Source: Fusobacterium_C sp036516095
Lineage (GTDB): Bacteria; Fusobacteriota; Fusobacteriia; Fusobacteriales; Fusobacteriaceae
Length of the DNA stretch: 6,435 nucleotides
Direction: 5' to 3'
NCBI RefSeq assembly: GCF_036516095.1
Contig: NZ_DATBUM010000110.1
Location: 1 to 6,435 of the forward strand
Shown here: positions 1 through 6,435 of the stretch, in pieces
How positions within the stretch are numbered: position 1 is the first letter of the stretch
Layout: the number at the start of each line of letters is the position of its first letter
Notes under the pieces: generated by a model
Database searches by the model: none
What the model was told of the DNA's origin: nothing
The model's input: the letters and a program-made list of their open reading frames with translations, nothing else
Program-made: the position numbers and the translations under genes

Positions 1-46
1 CGCCTAATGCTGTTTTGATAATATCGCCTTTTTCTAATTTCATCAT
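1..46 (-). CDS. Start of a downstream gene of unknown function (3' end outside window)
   Basis: A second minus-strand gene begins with tandem ATG codons at 44-46 and 41-43 and is open to the window edge, reading MMKLEKGDIIKTALG. The strong GAGGAG at 51-56 lies 4 bases before the first ATG and 7 before the second, so the second ATG is the better-spaced start (MKLEKG...). It lies 95 bases downstream of the giant gene's stop, on the same strand, with no terminator between, so co-transcription is likely. Fifteen residues are too few to identify the family. Nothing like a signal peptide or a known motif is evident. Confidence 0.65.
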   Translation of the reverse strand, partial: MMKLEKGDIIKTALG

Positions 47-50
47 TTTC

Positions 51-57
51 CTCCTCA
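51..57 (-). promoter_or_regulatory. Ribosome binding site of the downstream gene
   Basis: The minus strand reads TGAGGAGGAAA just before ATGATG. It matches the Firmicute anti-Shine-Dalgarno well and has normal spacing to the second ATG. It is the main evidence that the 15-codon fragment at the left edge is a real gene. Confidence 0.75.
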
Positions 58-141
58 AGTTCTATATCGTTATTTTTTCTCTTGTTTTATCTGATTTTCA
101 ATCATTTTTTAATTCTTCTTTCTTTTTTATCAATATTTTGT

Positions 142-3100
142 TTATCTCACCTCCTCACAACATTCCATTCTTTTTTCTATCATTCCTGAGTTATTTATTT
201 GCTCTTGATACCCTTTCAATCTTTTTATCACGGAAGCCTTCACTTTTTTATCCAAATCTCCTATACTTTGCACCTCATTATCCCGAAAATCAACGTCATA
301 TTTGTCTACTACACCATCTAAATCCATATCTTTTGCAAGTGGGTCATAGAAATTTCCCTCATCATCAATTCTAAGGCCAAGTACCTCTTTTAATTTTTCT
401 TCATTTACATATACAAGTTCATGAAAATCCCAAAACCCAATACTTGTTTTAATTTGTACCAATTCTTTTGTATCACTTGCATCCAGTGGATCATAGTTGT
501 ACTGAAAACTGTCAATTAAAGTATGATCGACGTAGGTATTCCTCTTGTAATTGATTAAATCAAGACTTATCTGTATCTCATGCTTTTCATCCGGTGTAGT
601 CGTATAGGCAATAGCCACATCTGTCAAATCAGGAAACATCATATCAAAATCTTCTACCTTATGATTTTCATCATATTCTCTGTTTAGAAAATGAATCAGT
701 TCTTCCTTTACTTCTCCCAAAAGTGGATTTTTCTCTTCTTTTTCTCCCATGTCAAGTAAATTATTTACCTCAGCAAGTCTTAATGTCTTTTCCTTTAAAA
801 GTTCCGCCTGTGGGAATTTCTTTTGAATTTCAAGCTTTGCCGTTTCAAATTGATTTTCGGTATCTTTAAGTTTTCCGAGTATTTGCTCCAATCGCTCAGG
901 CATTCTATCAAGGACATTATCCATTCTTGTTATATTTCCAATCTCATCTGTACCAAACTCTCCGTAATGATTTTCTTCTCCCTTGAGATTGAATTTATAC
1001 TGATTGGAAAAGCTGTCATAATATGCGAACAAATCAAAGTTTCTATACTCTCCGATTTTGACTTCCTCAGACTTAAAATCATCTGTCTTTTTTATAGCTT
1101 TTATTTTACTAATCAAAAATTCCCCTGCCTGTTTTTTATCAGCATATTTTTGTCCGCTCAAAGTTAAAGAGGTGAATTTTGATACTGTTTCTTTTTCATT
1201 TTTGCCGATATTTTCCGAAGTGGTTTGAGCATATTCTTCTGTTTTTACTGCCCTTTCCTCTCTATACGGCTCTACTCTTTCTATATCCTTTTTCAAATTT
1301 TCTATTTTTTCTTTTAGGGTTTCAATTTCTTTCGGGTACACCTTTACAACCTTATCCTCCATTTTATATAAATTGGATTTAAAATTGGACTCCAATATTT
1401 TGAGTTTTGATACTTCTACATCAAGATCCATTTTTTCGCGAATTAACGGATTTCCTGTTGCCAAAGCCTTGATTTCTGCATAATTTAAGGTTGCTTCATC
1501 AATATCTTCGGCCACTCTTACGGGAGTTTTGTTTGTCATGATTTGGGAGACATATTTTTGTTTATTTTCAAGGGTTTGAAAAAGATAGGCATCAAAGGTA
1601 TTTTCTGTTACATATCGAAAAATATACACTTCTTCATTTTTATTTCCCTGTCTTACAATACGACCACTTCGTTGTTGTAAATCGGCTGGTCGCCAAGGTA
1701 TATCCAAATCATGAATGGCAATCAATTTATCTTGTGCATTAGTACCGGCTCCCATTTTCTGAGTTGAACCCAACAACACACGAATTTCTCCTTTTCGTAC
1801 CTTACTAAAAATGGCATCTTTTTCTTTGTTATTTTTTGCATTATGAATAAATTCAATTTCTTCCTCAGGAACTCCCATGTTTATGAGTTTTGTTTTTATA
1901 TCATCATAGATATTAAATTCACTGCTTGGTATGGACATATCACAAAAAATTAATTGTGCCAATTGTTCTTCTTTGTATTTGTCCCAAATACTAAATACAT
2001 TTTTGATACAAGTATTGACTTTGCTATTTTCATCATCTGGAAGCAATGGATTGATTAATCTTTGATCTAATGCCATCTTTTTTCCATCATTAGTAATAAT
2101 AAGCATATTGTCAACATTGGAATCCACTTCCCTTCTCCTAACTTTCTCAGCTCTTTCCGAGAAAGATTTTAATATTTCTTTTTGCTCTTCTGTTGGCTTT
2201 GTCTTTATGGTTTCATAGTGTGCTTTCGGTACCGGAAGATTCAAAACATCAGAAGTTTTAATATCCATAAATTGCTTTACGATATTCATAAGTTCTGGTA
2301 AGTTATAAAACTTGGCAAATCTGGTTTTACTTCGATAACCATTTCCTTCAGGATTTAATTCTATTGCTGTAACAGTTTCTCCAAAGGTGGACGCCCAGTT
2401 GTCAAAATGTTGTAAGTGCATTTCTTTCAATTCATCATATTGCAAATAGCGTTGCATCGTATATAACTCCGCCATACTGTTACTCACAGGAGTTCCTGTT
2501 GCAAATATGATTCCTTTTCCATTTGTTATTTCATTCATATATCTACACTTCATCAACATATCACTAGATTTTTGTGAATCTGTCGTTGTAATTCCCGCTA
2601 CATTTCGCATTTTTGAAAATAGATATAAATTCTTAAACATATGTGCTTCGTCCACAAAGAGTTTGTCAATTCCTAACTCTTCAAAAGTTACGACATCATC
2701 TTTTTTATAATCATCATTTAGTTTTTTAAGTTTTGCTTCTAAACTTTTCTTTGTTTTTTCAAGCTGCCTCACAGTGAACTTTTGATCTCTATCTCTTTTG
2801 TATTCTCCAATAAAATCTACAATTTCATCAATCTGGCTTCGTAATTCATATTCCTGTCTTTCCTTTGAAATAGGAATTCTCTCAAATTGACTATGCCCTA
2901 TAATTACCGCATCGTAATCTCCTGTTGCAATCCTTGAACAAAATTTTTTTCTTTTATCTGGGGCAAAGTCTTTTTCTGTTGCACAAAGAATGTTTGCTGC
3001 CGGATAAAGTTCATTAAACTCTCGCCCAAACTGCTCTACAATATGATTAGGAACAACCAACATAGCTTTATTGCTCATTCCAAGTCTTTTACTTTCCATA

Positions 3101-6100
3101 GCGATTCCTATCATCTCAAAAGTCTTTCCTGCCCCTACTTCGTGTGCAATCAAGGTGTTTCCTCCAAAAAGCCCTCTTGCTATGGCATCTTTTTGATGAG
3201 GTCTTAATTCAATTTCAGGATTCATTCCATCAAAAGATAGATTGCTCCCATCATATTCTCTCAGTTTTATCGAATTAAATCGTTCGTTATATTCTTTTAC
3301 CAATCTGTTTCTTCTCTCTATATCATCAAATATCCAATTTTTAAATTCTTCTTTAATCATTTCCTGTTTACTTCTTGCAAGCATCGTTTCTTCCTGATTT
3401 AAGATAGATGTTTTCTTTCCCTCTCTATCAATGACCTGATCATATATTTTGGTATCTCGTAAATTCAAGGTATCTTCTATAAGCTTATAGGCACTTGCCC
3501 TACTCGTTCCATAAGTAAGGTTAGCAAGGTCATTATTTTTGTCTACACTTTTCCCTTCTACTCGATATTCTCCCGTGAAATCGGAATACTTTACATCTAT
3601 ATTCCATCTTGCTGAAACGGAAGTCTTTAAAAGTTGAAACATAAAATTTTTATAGTCTTTTTCAGGAATCCAATTCGTTCCCATCCTTACTGTAATTTCA
3701 CTTGCATTAAGTTCTTTTGGCATTACCTCAAACAACTTTTCCCTCTGATAATTTAGATTTTCCAATTCCTTTTGTAGAATCTCCTTTTCTTCTTCTGTAT
3801 ATATTTTATAGTCGGAACTTATAACTACTTTATTTCTCTCTTCTTGTGATAACTCATACTCAATATTTTTTATATAGGAATCTATGATCTCTATTTTTTC
3901 TCTAATATTTCCGGATAAATATTCGTCAGCTGTTACATAGGATCTTGAAAAATCTTCCAAATCTACAGATGATAAAAATGGAGTGGTATCTGTCGGATCA
4001 AAGCCAGTAAAATTTAAAAATATTTCTCCTTTTAAGCCTTCAATAAGTTCTTTTTTTGTCTTTCCTGTCAATTCTTCCATATAATCAAAATTGACATTTC
4101 CTTTTTGATTTATGGAAAGAATTAGGGCTTCTGTTAAACTATCTGTATGCTCAATTACCACTGCTTTTTTTATAGTTCTTTTTGTAAAAATATCTGATTT
4201 CCCTATAAAATTCCCCTCTTTATCCAGTTTTTCCAAAGTAGAAAGCAAAGAATAATTGGTATCTTCTCGAAATAACTTTTTATTTACCTTGCTATTTAAC
4301 AGTCCATACTTTTTTGAAAAATTATCATAAAGAACATTCAGCTTATTTTGTTCCGCCTTAATTTCTTCATCAGTATAATCTTCCTTTTGGTAAACAATTA
4401 CTTTTCTTAATGCTTTTTCAATTTCAAGATATATCTTTACCTTTTCTTCATCTGTTTTATTGAAAGATACTTTCTGCATAATAGAATTTTCCCTAAAATA
4501 TACCTTATTTCCGATTACCGTATAGGAATAATTTTTGATACTGTCATCAGCAGGAATGGTTTCTTTTTCTAATTCTGTATTCAGCTCTACGTTTTCATAA
4601 GTTCCTTGAATATTGTTAATAGCAATCTCAAGTTGTTCTTTCAGAGTCTTATCCTTATTCGCCATACAAGTGATTATATTTCCGAATCTTCCTGATATTT
4701 CTTCCATATTTCCCAATACCATCTGAGGATTATCTACAAAATATTTATTGTAAGTAAGTCCTCTTTCATCAGTAGCAAGTTTTTGCCAAGATTCCTCTAT
4801 TTTCAGTAATCGATCCCTTTTCTTCAGAAATATAATATCCGATGTAACTTCCGTTCCCTCCCTTTTAAAAGTATTATTTGGTAACCTGATTGCTCCCAAG
4901 AATTCCGCTCGTTCACTGATATATCTTCTAATATCCTCACTTTTCTTATCCATGGTTCCTGACGATGTAATGAAAGCTATTATTCCTCCACTACGCACTT
5001 TATCAAGTGTTTTTGCTAAAAAATAATCGTGAATTAGAAAGTTATTTCTTTCATACTCACGATCAGCTATTTTATATTCTCCAAAGGGCACATTTCCTAT
5101 CGCTATATCGAAAAGATTATTTGAAAAATTCGTTTCTTCGTATCCCTTTATTTGAATGTTTGCTTTTGGATAAAGTTTTTTTGCTATTTCACCACTAATT
5201 CTGTCAAATTCTACCCCATAAAATTTTGATTTTTGCATACTCTTCGGTAAATTTCCAAGAAATCTCCCCGTTCCCATACTTGGCTCCAAGATATTTCCAC
5301 CTTCAAATCCCAGTTTAGATAGTGTTTGATACATGCTGTCTATGACTACTTTAGGAGTATAAAAAGCAGTTAATGTGGATTCTCTTGCTGCTTCATACTC
5401 TAAAGAAGACAGAGTTTGTTTTAAGAATTCTCTCGCCTCTTTCCATTGTCCTTCTGTTTCTTCATCAAAGACCTCCGAAAGACCTCCCCAGCCTACGTAT
5501 TTACTTAAAATATCTTGTTCCTCTTTTGTCGCATAACTGTGTCTTTCTTCTATTTCTTTTAGAATTGTAATAGCCTTCATATTGTTCTTTAGTCTTTCAG
5601 AAGGTGGGAGAATTTCTTCTTCTTGTGTTATGCTATAATTTACAGGTAAAATATTGCCCATATGTTCTTCATTTTCATTTGTTTTTATGCTATTTTCTTC
5701 ACTAAGTTTCACCTGCTCATAAAGATATTCAAATTCTCTTTGATTTAATTCGTTCCCATCCCCAATATCCATTCTATAATGTTCTTCTACATTTCCATTT
5801 ACAATATGATCGAAATAAAACTTGGAATAACCTACACGCTTATCTTCCTCTGCGATCTTATTATGCACATATATCGTTTCATCGAAATCTTTGATTTCAT
5901 CAAGTAATTTTTTAGTAACCTTCTGTCCTGTGTAATCTTTTTCTGTCAGGCTTAGTCCTTCATGAAACTCGACAATCCAAAAATCTTGATTGTTACTATC
6001 CACCTCTTGGGCAATGTTCTCTTCTTTCTTTGTTGTTTCATTCTTTTGTTCTTGTTCTTTCAATACGATTTCTTTCTTGAAATATTTTTCATCTTTCACA

Positions 6101-6435
6101 AGATCTTCTATTCTTTTTACTACTTGACTCCAAGTCAAAATAACCTCTTTACAATTTTTCTTCTCAAATTTGATTCCTTTAGCATCATACTGCTCTCCGC
6201 TGCTTTTTGCTCCGGATAGAGCATGAGAGCGTCCACCTATTCCATACTCATTCTTTAAAAAGTCAGTTTTTTCCTGTAGTGTATGCTTTTCCTTAAAAAA
6301 AGCCTCTATCCTTCCCTTTCCATCCGTAATACCACTTCCACGACTCAAAGCCTCTTTGATTTCATCTTCTGTTATAAAACCTTGAATATCTTTCCTTTCA
6401 GTAATATTTGAAGTAAATTCATATCTTGGTATTTC
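142..6435 (-). CDS. Giant DNA methyltransferase-SNF2 helicase fusion protein of a conjugative element (5' end outside window)
   Basis: The frame is open from the window edge to TAA at 142-144, giving 2,097 residues (numbered here and below from the codon at 6435). No stop and no convincing start lies at the right edge, so the N-terminus is missing. The order is: N-terminal mobile-element segment (about 21-115), DIGDG module (150-235), N6-adenine methyltransferase (276-545, LEPSMGTGRF at 383 and NVPF at 448), linker (546-1076), SNF2 helicase (1077-1660, HEVGAGKT at 1098, DEAH at 1262, QQRSGRIVRQG at 1587), coiled coil (1668-1725) and C-terminal tail. Family resemblance is to the 2,000-3,000-residue helicase/methylase proteins of Tn1549-like and streptococcal conjugative elements. 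No signal peptide or membrane segment is visible, so it should act in the cytoplasm on DNA. The likely role, inferred, is modification or remodelling of element DNA, perhaps against restriction. It is intact within the window. Confidence 0.95.
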   Translation of the reverse strand, partial: EIPRYEFTSNITERKDIQGFITEDEIKEALSRGSGITDGKGRIEAFFKEKHTLQEKTDFLKNEYGIGGRSHALSGAKSSGEQYDAKGIKFEKKNCKEVILTWSQVVKRIEDLVKDEKYFKKEIVLKEQEQKNETTKKEENIAQEVDSNNQDFWIVEFHEGLSLTEKDYTGQKVTKKLLDEIKDFDETIYVHNKIAEEDKRVGYSKFYFDHIVNGNVEEHYRMDIGDGNELNQREFEYLYEQVKLSEENSIKTNENEEHMGNILPVNYSITQEEEILPPSERLKNNMKAITILKEIEERHSYATKEEQDILSKYVGWGGLSEVFDEETEGQWKEAREFLKQTLSSLEYEAARESTLTAFYTPKVVIDSMYQTLSKLGFEGGNILEPSMGTGRFLGNLPKSMQKSKFYGVEFDRISGEIAKKLYPKANIQIKGYEETNFSNNLFDIAIGNVPFGEYKIADREYERNNFLIHDYFLAKTLDKVRSGGIIAFITSSGTMDKKSEDIRRYISERAEFLGAIRLPNNTFKREGTEVTSDIIFLKKRDRLLKIEESWQKLATDERGLTYNKYFVDNPQMVLGNMEEISGRFGNIITCMANKDKTLKEQLEIAINNIQGTYENVELNTELEKETIPADDSIKNYSYTVIGNKVYFRENSIMQKVSFNKTDEEKVKIYLEIEKALRKVIVYQKEDYTDEEIKAEQNKLNVLYDNFSKKYGLLNSKVNKKLFREDTNYSLLSTLEKLDKEGNFIGKSDIFTKRTIKKAVVIEHTDSLTEALILSINQKGNVNFDYMEELTGKTKKELIEGLKGEIFLNFTGFDPTDTTPFLSSVDLEDFSRSYVTADEYLSGNIREKIEIIDSYIKNIEYELSQEERNKVVISSDYKIYTEEEKEILQKELENLNYQREKLFEVMPKELNASEITVRMGTNWIPEKDYKNFMFQLLKTSVSARWNIDVKYSDFTGEYRVEGKSVDKNNDLANLTYGTSRASAYKLIEDTLNLRDTKIYDQVIDREGKKTSILNQEETMLARSKQEMIKEEFKNWIFDDIERRNRLVKEYNERFNSIKLREYDGSNLSFDGMNPEIELRPHQKDAIARGLFGGNTLIAHEVGAGKTFEMIGIAMESKRLGMSNKAMLVVPNHIVEQFGREFNELYPAANILCATEKDFAPDKRKKFCSRIATGDYDAVIIGHSQFERIPISKERQEYELRSQIDEIVDFIGEYKRDRDQKFTVRQLEKTKKSLEAKLKKLNDDYKKDDVVTFEELGIDKLFVDEAHMFKNLYLFSKMRNVAGITTTDSQKSSDMLMKCRYMNEITNGKGIIFATGTPVSNSMAELYTMQRYLQYDELKEMHLQHFDNWASTFGETVTAIELNPEGNGYRSKTRFAKFYNLPELMNIVKQFMDIKTSDVLNLPVPKAHYETIKTKPTEEQKEILKSFSERAEKVRRREVDSNVDNMLIITNDGKKMALDQRLINPLLPDDENSKVNTCIKNVFSIWDKYKEEQLAQLIFCDMSIPSSEFNIYDDIKTKLINMGVPEEEIEFIHNAKNNKEKDAIFSKVRKGEIRVLLGSTQKMGAGTNAQDKLIAIHDLDIPWRPADLQQRSGRIVRQGNKNEEVYIFRYVTENTFDAYLFQTLENKQKYVSQIMTNKTPVRVAEDIDEATLNYAEIKALATGNPLIREKMDLDVEVSKLKILESNFKSNLYKMEDKVVKVYPKEIETLKEKIENLKKDIERVEPYREERAVKTEEYAQTTSENIGKNEKETVSKFTSLTLSGQKYADKKQAGEFLISKIKAIKKTDDFKSEEVKIGEYRNFDLFAYYDSFSNQYKFNLKGEENHYGEFGTDEIGNITRMDNVLDRMPERLEQILGKLKDTENQFETAKLEIQKKFPQAELLKEKTLRLAEVNNLLDMGEKEEKNPLLGEVKEELIHFLNREYDENHKVEDFDMMFPDLTDVAIAYTTTPDEKHEIQISLDLINYKRNTYVDHTLIDSFQYNYDPLDASDTKELVQIKTSIGFWDFHELVYVNEEKLKEVLGLRIDDEGNFYDPLAKDMDLDGVVDKYDVDFRDNEVQSIGDLDKKVKASVIKRLKGYQEQINNSGMIEKRMECCEEVR
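145..1455 (-). other. C-terminal coiled-coil and tail region with DxDxDG loop
   Basis: Residues about 1661-2097 start with a Lys/Glu-rich predicted coiled coil (about 1668-1725). A compact module around IGEYRNFDLFAYYD (from 1794) follows, with its partner block FGTDEIGNITRMDNVL; both are familiar from conjugative-element helicases. A second helical stretch ends at FPQAELL...NNLLDM (about 1874-1898). The tail holds an acidic alpha/beta module and the Asp-rich motif DMDLDGVVDKYDVDFRD (2036-2052), preceded by NFYDPLAK, then a basic helix near the end. I recognise this tail as recurrent in Firmicute conjugative elements. I know no established function for it. Confidence 0.55.
146..156 (-). promoter_or_regulatory. 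Near-perfect Shine-Dalgarno sequence overlapping the last codons of the giant gene
   Basis: The minus strand reads GAGGAGGTGAG immediately before the TAA stop, encoding the last residues E-E-V-R. It matches the 16S 3'-end complement almost fully. No ATG follows at a usable distance: the nearest candidate is a TTG about 16 bases after the GGAGG core, which opens a frame of only 11 codons. It may be a leftover ribosome binding site from a lost small gene, a coincidence of the Glu-Glu-Val codons, or a translation-coupling element. Confidence 0.4.
1456..3207 (-). other. SNF2-type superfamily 2 helicase/ATPase domain
   Basis: Residues about 1077-1660 contain a complete two-lobe SF2 motor. Visible motifs are LRPHQKDAIA (1077-1086, Q-motif region), Walker A HEVGAGKT (1098-1105), motif Ia MLVVPNHIVEQF, Walker B DEAH (1262-1265), motif III FATGTP (1311-1316), motif IV QLIFCDM, motif V GSTQKMGAGT (1556-1565) and motif VI QQRSGRIVRQG (1587-1597) with both arginines of the RxxRxxQ-like finger. 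A charged, probably coiled-coil insertion (about 1220-1245) precedes Walker B. SNF2 proteins translocate on double-stranded DNA and usually do not unwind strands. The likely job is to move the attached methylase along DNA or strip bound proteins. All ATPase residues look intact. Confidence 0.92.
3208..4800 (-). other. Family-conserved linker region between methylase and helicase
   Basis: Residues about 546-1076 have no catalytic motif I can name. Several short blocks are nevertheless typical of this protein family: YFVDNPQMVLGNM just after the methylase, MEELTGKTKKELIEGL before a GEIFLNF strand, YVTADEYLSGNIR (833-845), WIPEKDYKNFM from 922, and LTYGTSRASAYKLIEDTLNLRD before the helicase. Charged helical stretches alternate with short strands. 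By position it could hold the methylase target-recognition function or couple the two enzymes. That is inference only. Confidence 0.55.
4801..5610 (-). other. N6-adenine DNA methyltransferase domain
   Basis: Residues about 276-545 form a Rossmann-fold, AdoMet-dependent adenine methyltransferase. The domain opens with LPPSER (276-281) and VGWGGL (314-319), a lead-in common in this family. Next come a motif X-like TAFYTP (356-361), motif I LEPSMGTGRF (383-392, AdoMet-binding loop), GVEFD after the next strand, and motif IV IGNVPFGEY (446-454). The final part has GGIIAFITSSGTMD and RLPNNTF (517-523). The motif order X-I-IV is that of gamma-class enzymes such as type I HsdM. The active-site tetrapeptide is NVPF instead of the canonical NPPF/Y. 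The catalytic Asn and the aromatic residue are kept, so activity is plausible. The target sequence cannot be predicted. Confidence 0.88.
5731..5988 (-). other. Small module with Y-x-K and DIGDG signature (large-polyvalent-protein type)
   Basis: Residues about 150-235 begin with FWIVEF (152-157) and contain GYSKFYF (202-208), followed by YRMDIGDG (220-227). The combination of a tyrosine-lysine strand and a D-I/L-G-D-G turn recurs in the 'large polyvalent protein-associated' domains of phage and conjugative-element proteins. I cannot say from memory which numbered family it is. It has no evident catalytic residues and may be a binding or scaffold domain. A charged low-complexity stretch rich in Lys, Glu and Gln separates it from the preceding segment, consistent with a flexible linker. 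Confidence 0.5.
6091..6375 (-). other. N-terminal mobile-element-associated segment of the giant protein
   Basis: Residues about 21-115 carry a pattern I recognise just ahead of the methylase in many conjugative-element proteins: RGSG (32-35), a lysine/aromatic stretch, FLKNEYGIGGR (59-69), then LTWSQVVKRIEDL (about 100-112). It looks like a small alpha/beta module with no catalytic motif. Its function is unknown to me. It is useful diagnostically, because it normally sits well inside the protein. That supports the view that more N-terminal sequence lies beyond 6435. Confidence 0.65.

Noticed and set aside
70..105. Eleven-codon minus-strand frame (MIENQIKQEKK) in the gap between the two genes.
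   Set aside because: It is very short, has only a weak purine stretch as a ribosome binding site, and is of low complexity. It is most likely chance in AT-rich spacer.
92..110. Inverted repeat TGATT-TTC-AATCA followed by six T on the plus strand, resembling a terminator.
   Set aside because: The stem is only five mostly A-T pairs. It would act on plus-strand transcripts, where there is no gene. On the minus strand no U-tract follows it, so it cannot terminate the giant gene's transcript.
47..141. Possible promoter for the downstream gene in the 95-base gap.
   Set aside because: The gap is uniformly A-rich on the coding strand, so -10-like hexamers occur by chance. I found no convincing -35/-10 pair with 16-18 base spacing.
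2944..2950. Possible -1 frameshift heptamer A AAA AAA in frame within the helicase domain (around residues KRKKF).
   Set aside because: Such runs are expected in an AT-rich gene. The -1 frame ends after roughly 16 codons and would leave a useless half-motor. No stimulatory hairpin or upstream Shine-Dalgarno was seen.
15..6219. Plus-strand open frames (such as 15-374, 823-1167, 1179-1382, 2507-2710, 5007-5198, 5373-5570 and 5962-6219), some looking like Phe/Leu-rich membrane proteins.
   Set aside because: They lie wholly or almost wholly antisense to the giant gene. Their hydrophobic look is the expected result of reading the complement of Lys/Glu-rich, purine-rich codons. They lack ribosome binding sites and recognisable domains.
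6346..6348. TTG as the true start of the giant gene.
   Set aside because: The frame stays open upstream to the window edge and the upstream residues fit the protein. There is no good ribosome binding site at the right distance.

Overview
The window is almost entirely one very large gene on the minus strand. It is AT-rich (about one third G+C by eye). The coding strand is strongly purine-rich, so the plus strand as given looks pyrimidine-rich. The codon style (AGA, ATA and AAA common) and the type of protein suggest a low-G+C Firmicute, most likely a clostridial or streptococcal/enterococcal-type host, carrying an integrative and conjugative element or a related plasmid or phage. The species cannot be named from this sequence.

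Layout, read in the direction of transcription (right to left): an open reading frame enters from the right edge, already in mid-protein, and runs without a stop to TAA at 142-144. Its 2,097 visible residues join, in order, a mobile-element-associated N-terminal segment, a small module with a DIGDG signature, an N6-adenine DNA methyltransferase domain, a long family-conserved linker, a complete SNF2-type helicase/ATPase with all main motifs, coiled coils, and a C-terminal tail with an Asp-rich DxDxDG loop. A 95-base AT-rich gap follows. A second gene, with a textbook ribosome binding site, then starts at 46 and leaves the window after 15 codons.

The large protein belongs to the giant methylase-helicase ('polyvalent') proteins encoded by conjugative elements of Firmicutes. 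These proteins are thought to act on or protect element DNA as it enters a new host; that role is inferred here, not shown. The two genes lie on the same strand with no visible terminator between them, so they are probably co-transcribed as part of a longer transfer or accessory operon. All plus-strand open frames are antisense shadows. No RNA gene, CRISPR array, insertion sequence, att site or origin was seen. The system is recognisable rather than wholly new. Its least understood parts are the linker, the C-terminal tail and an orphan Shine-Dalgarno sequence at the gene's end.
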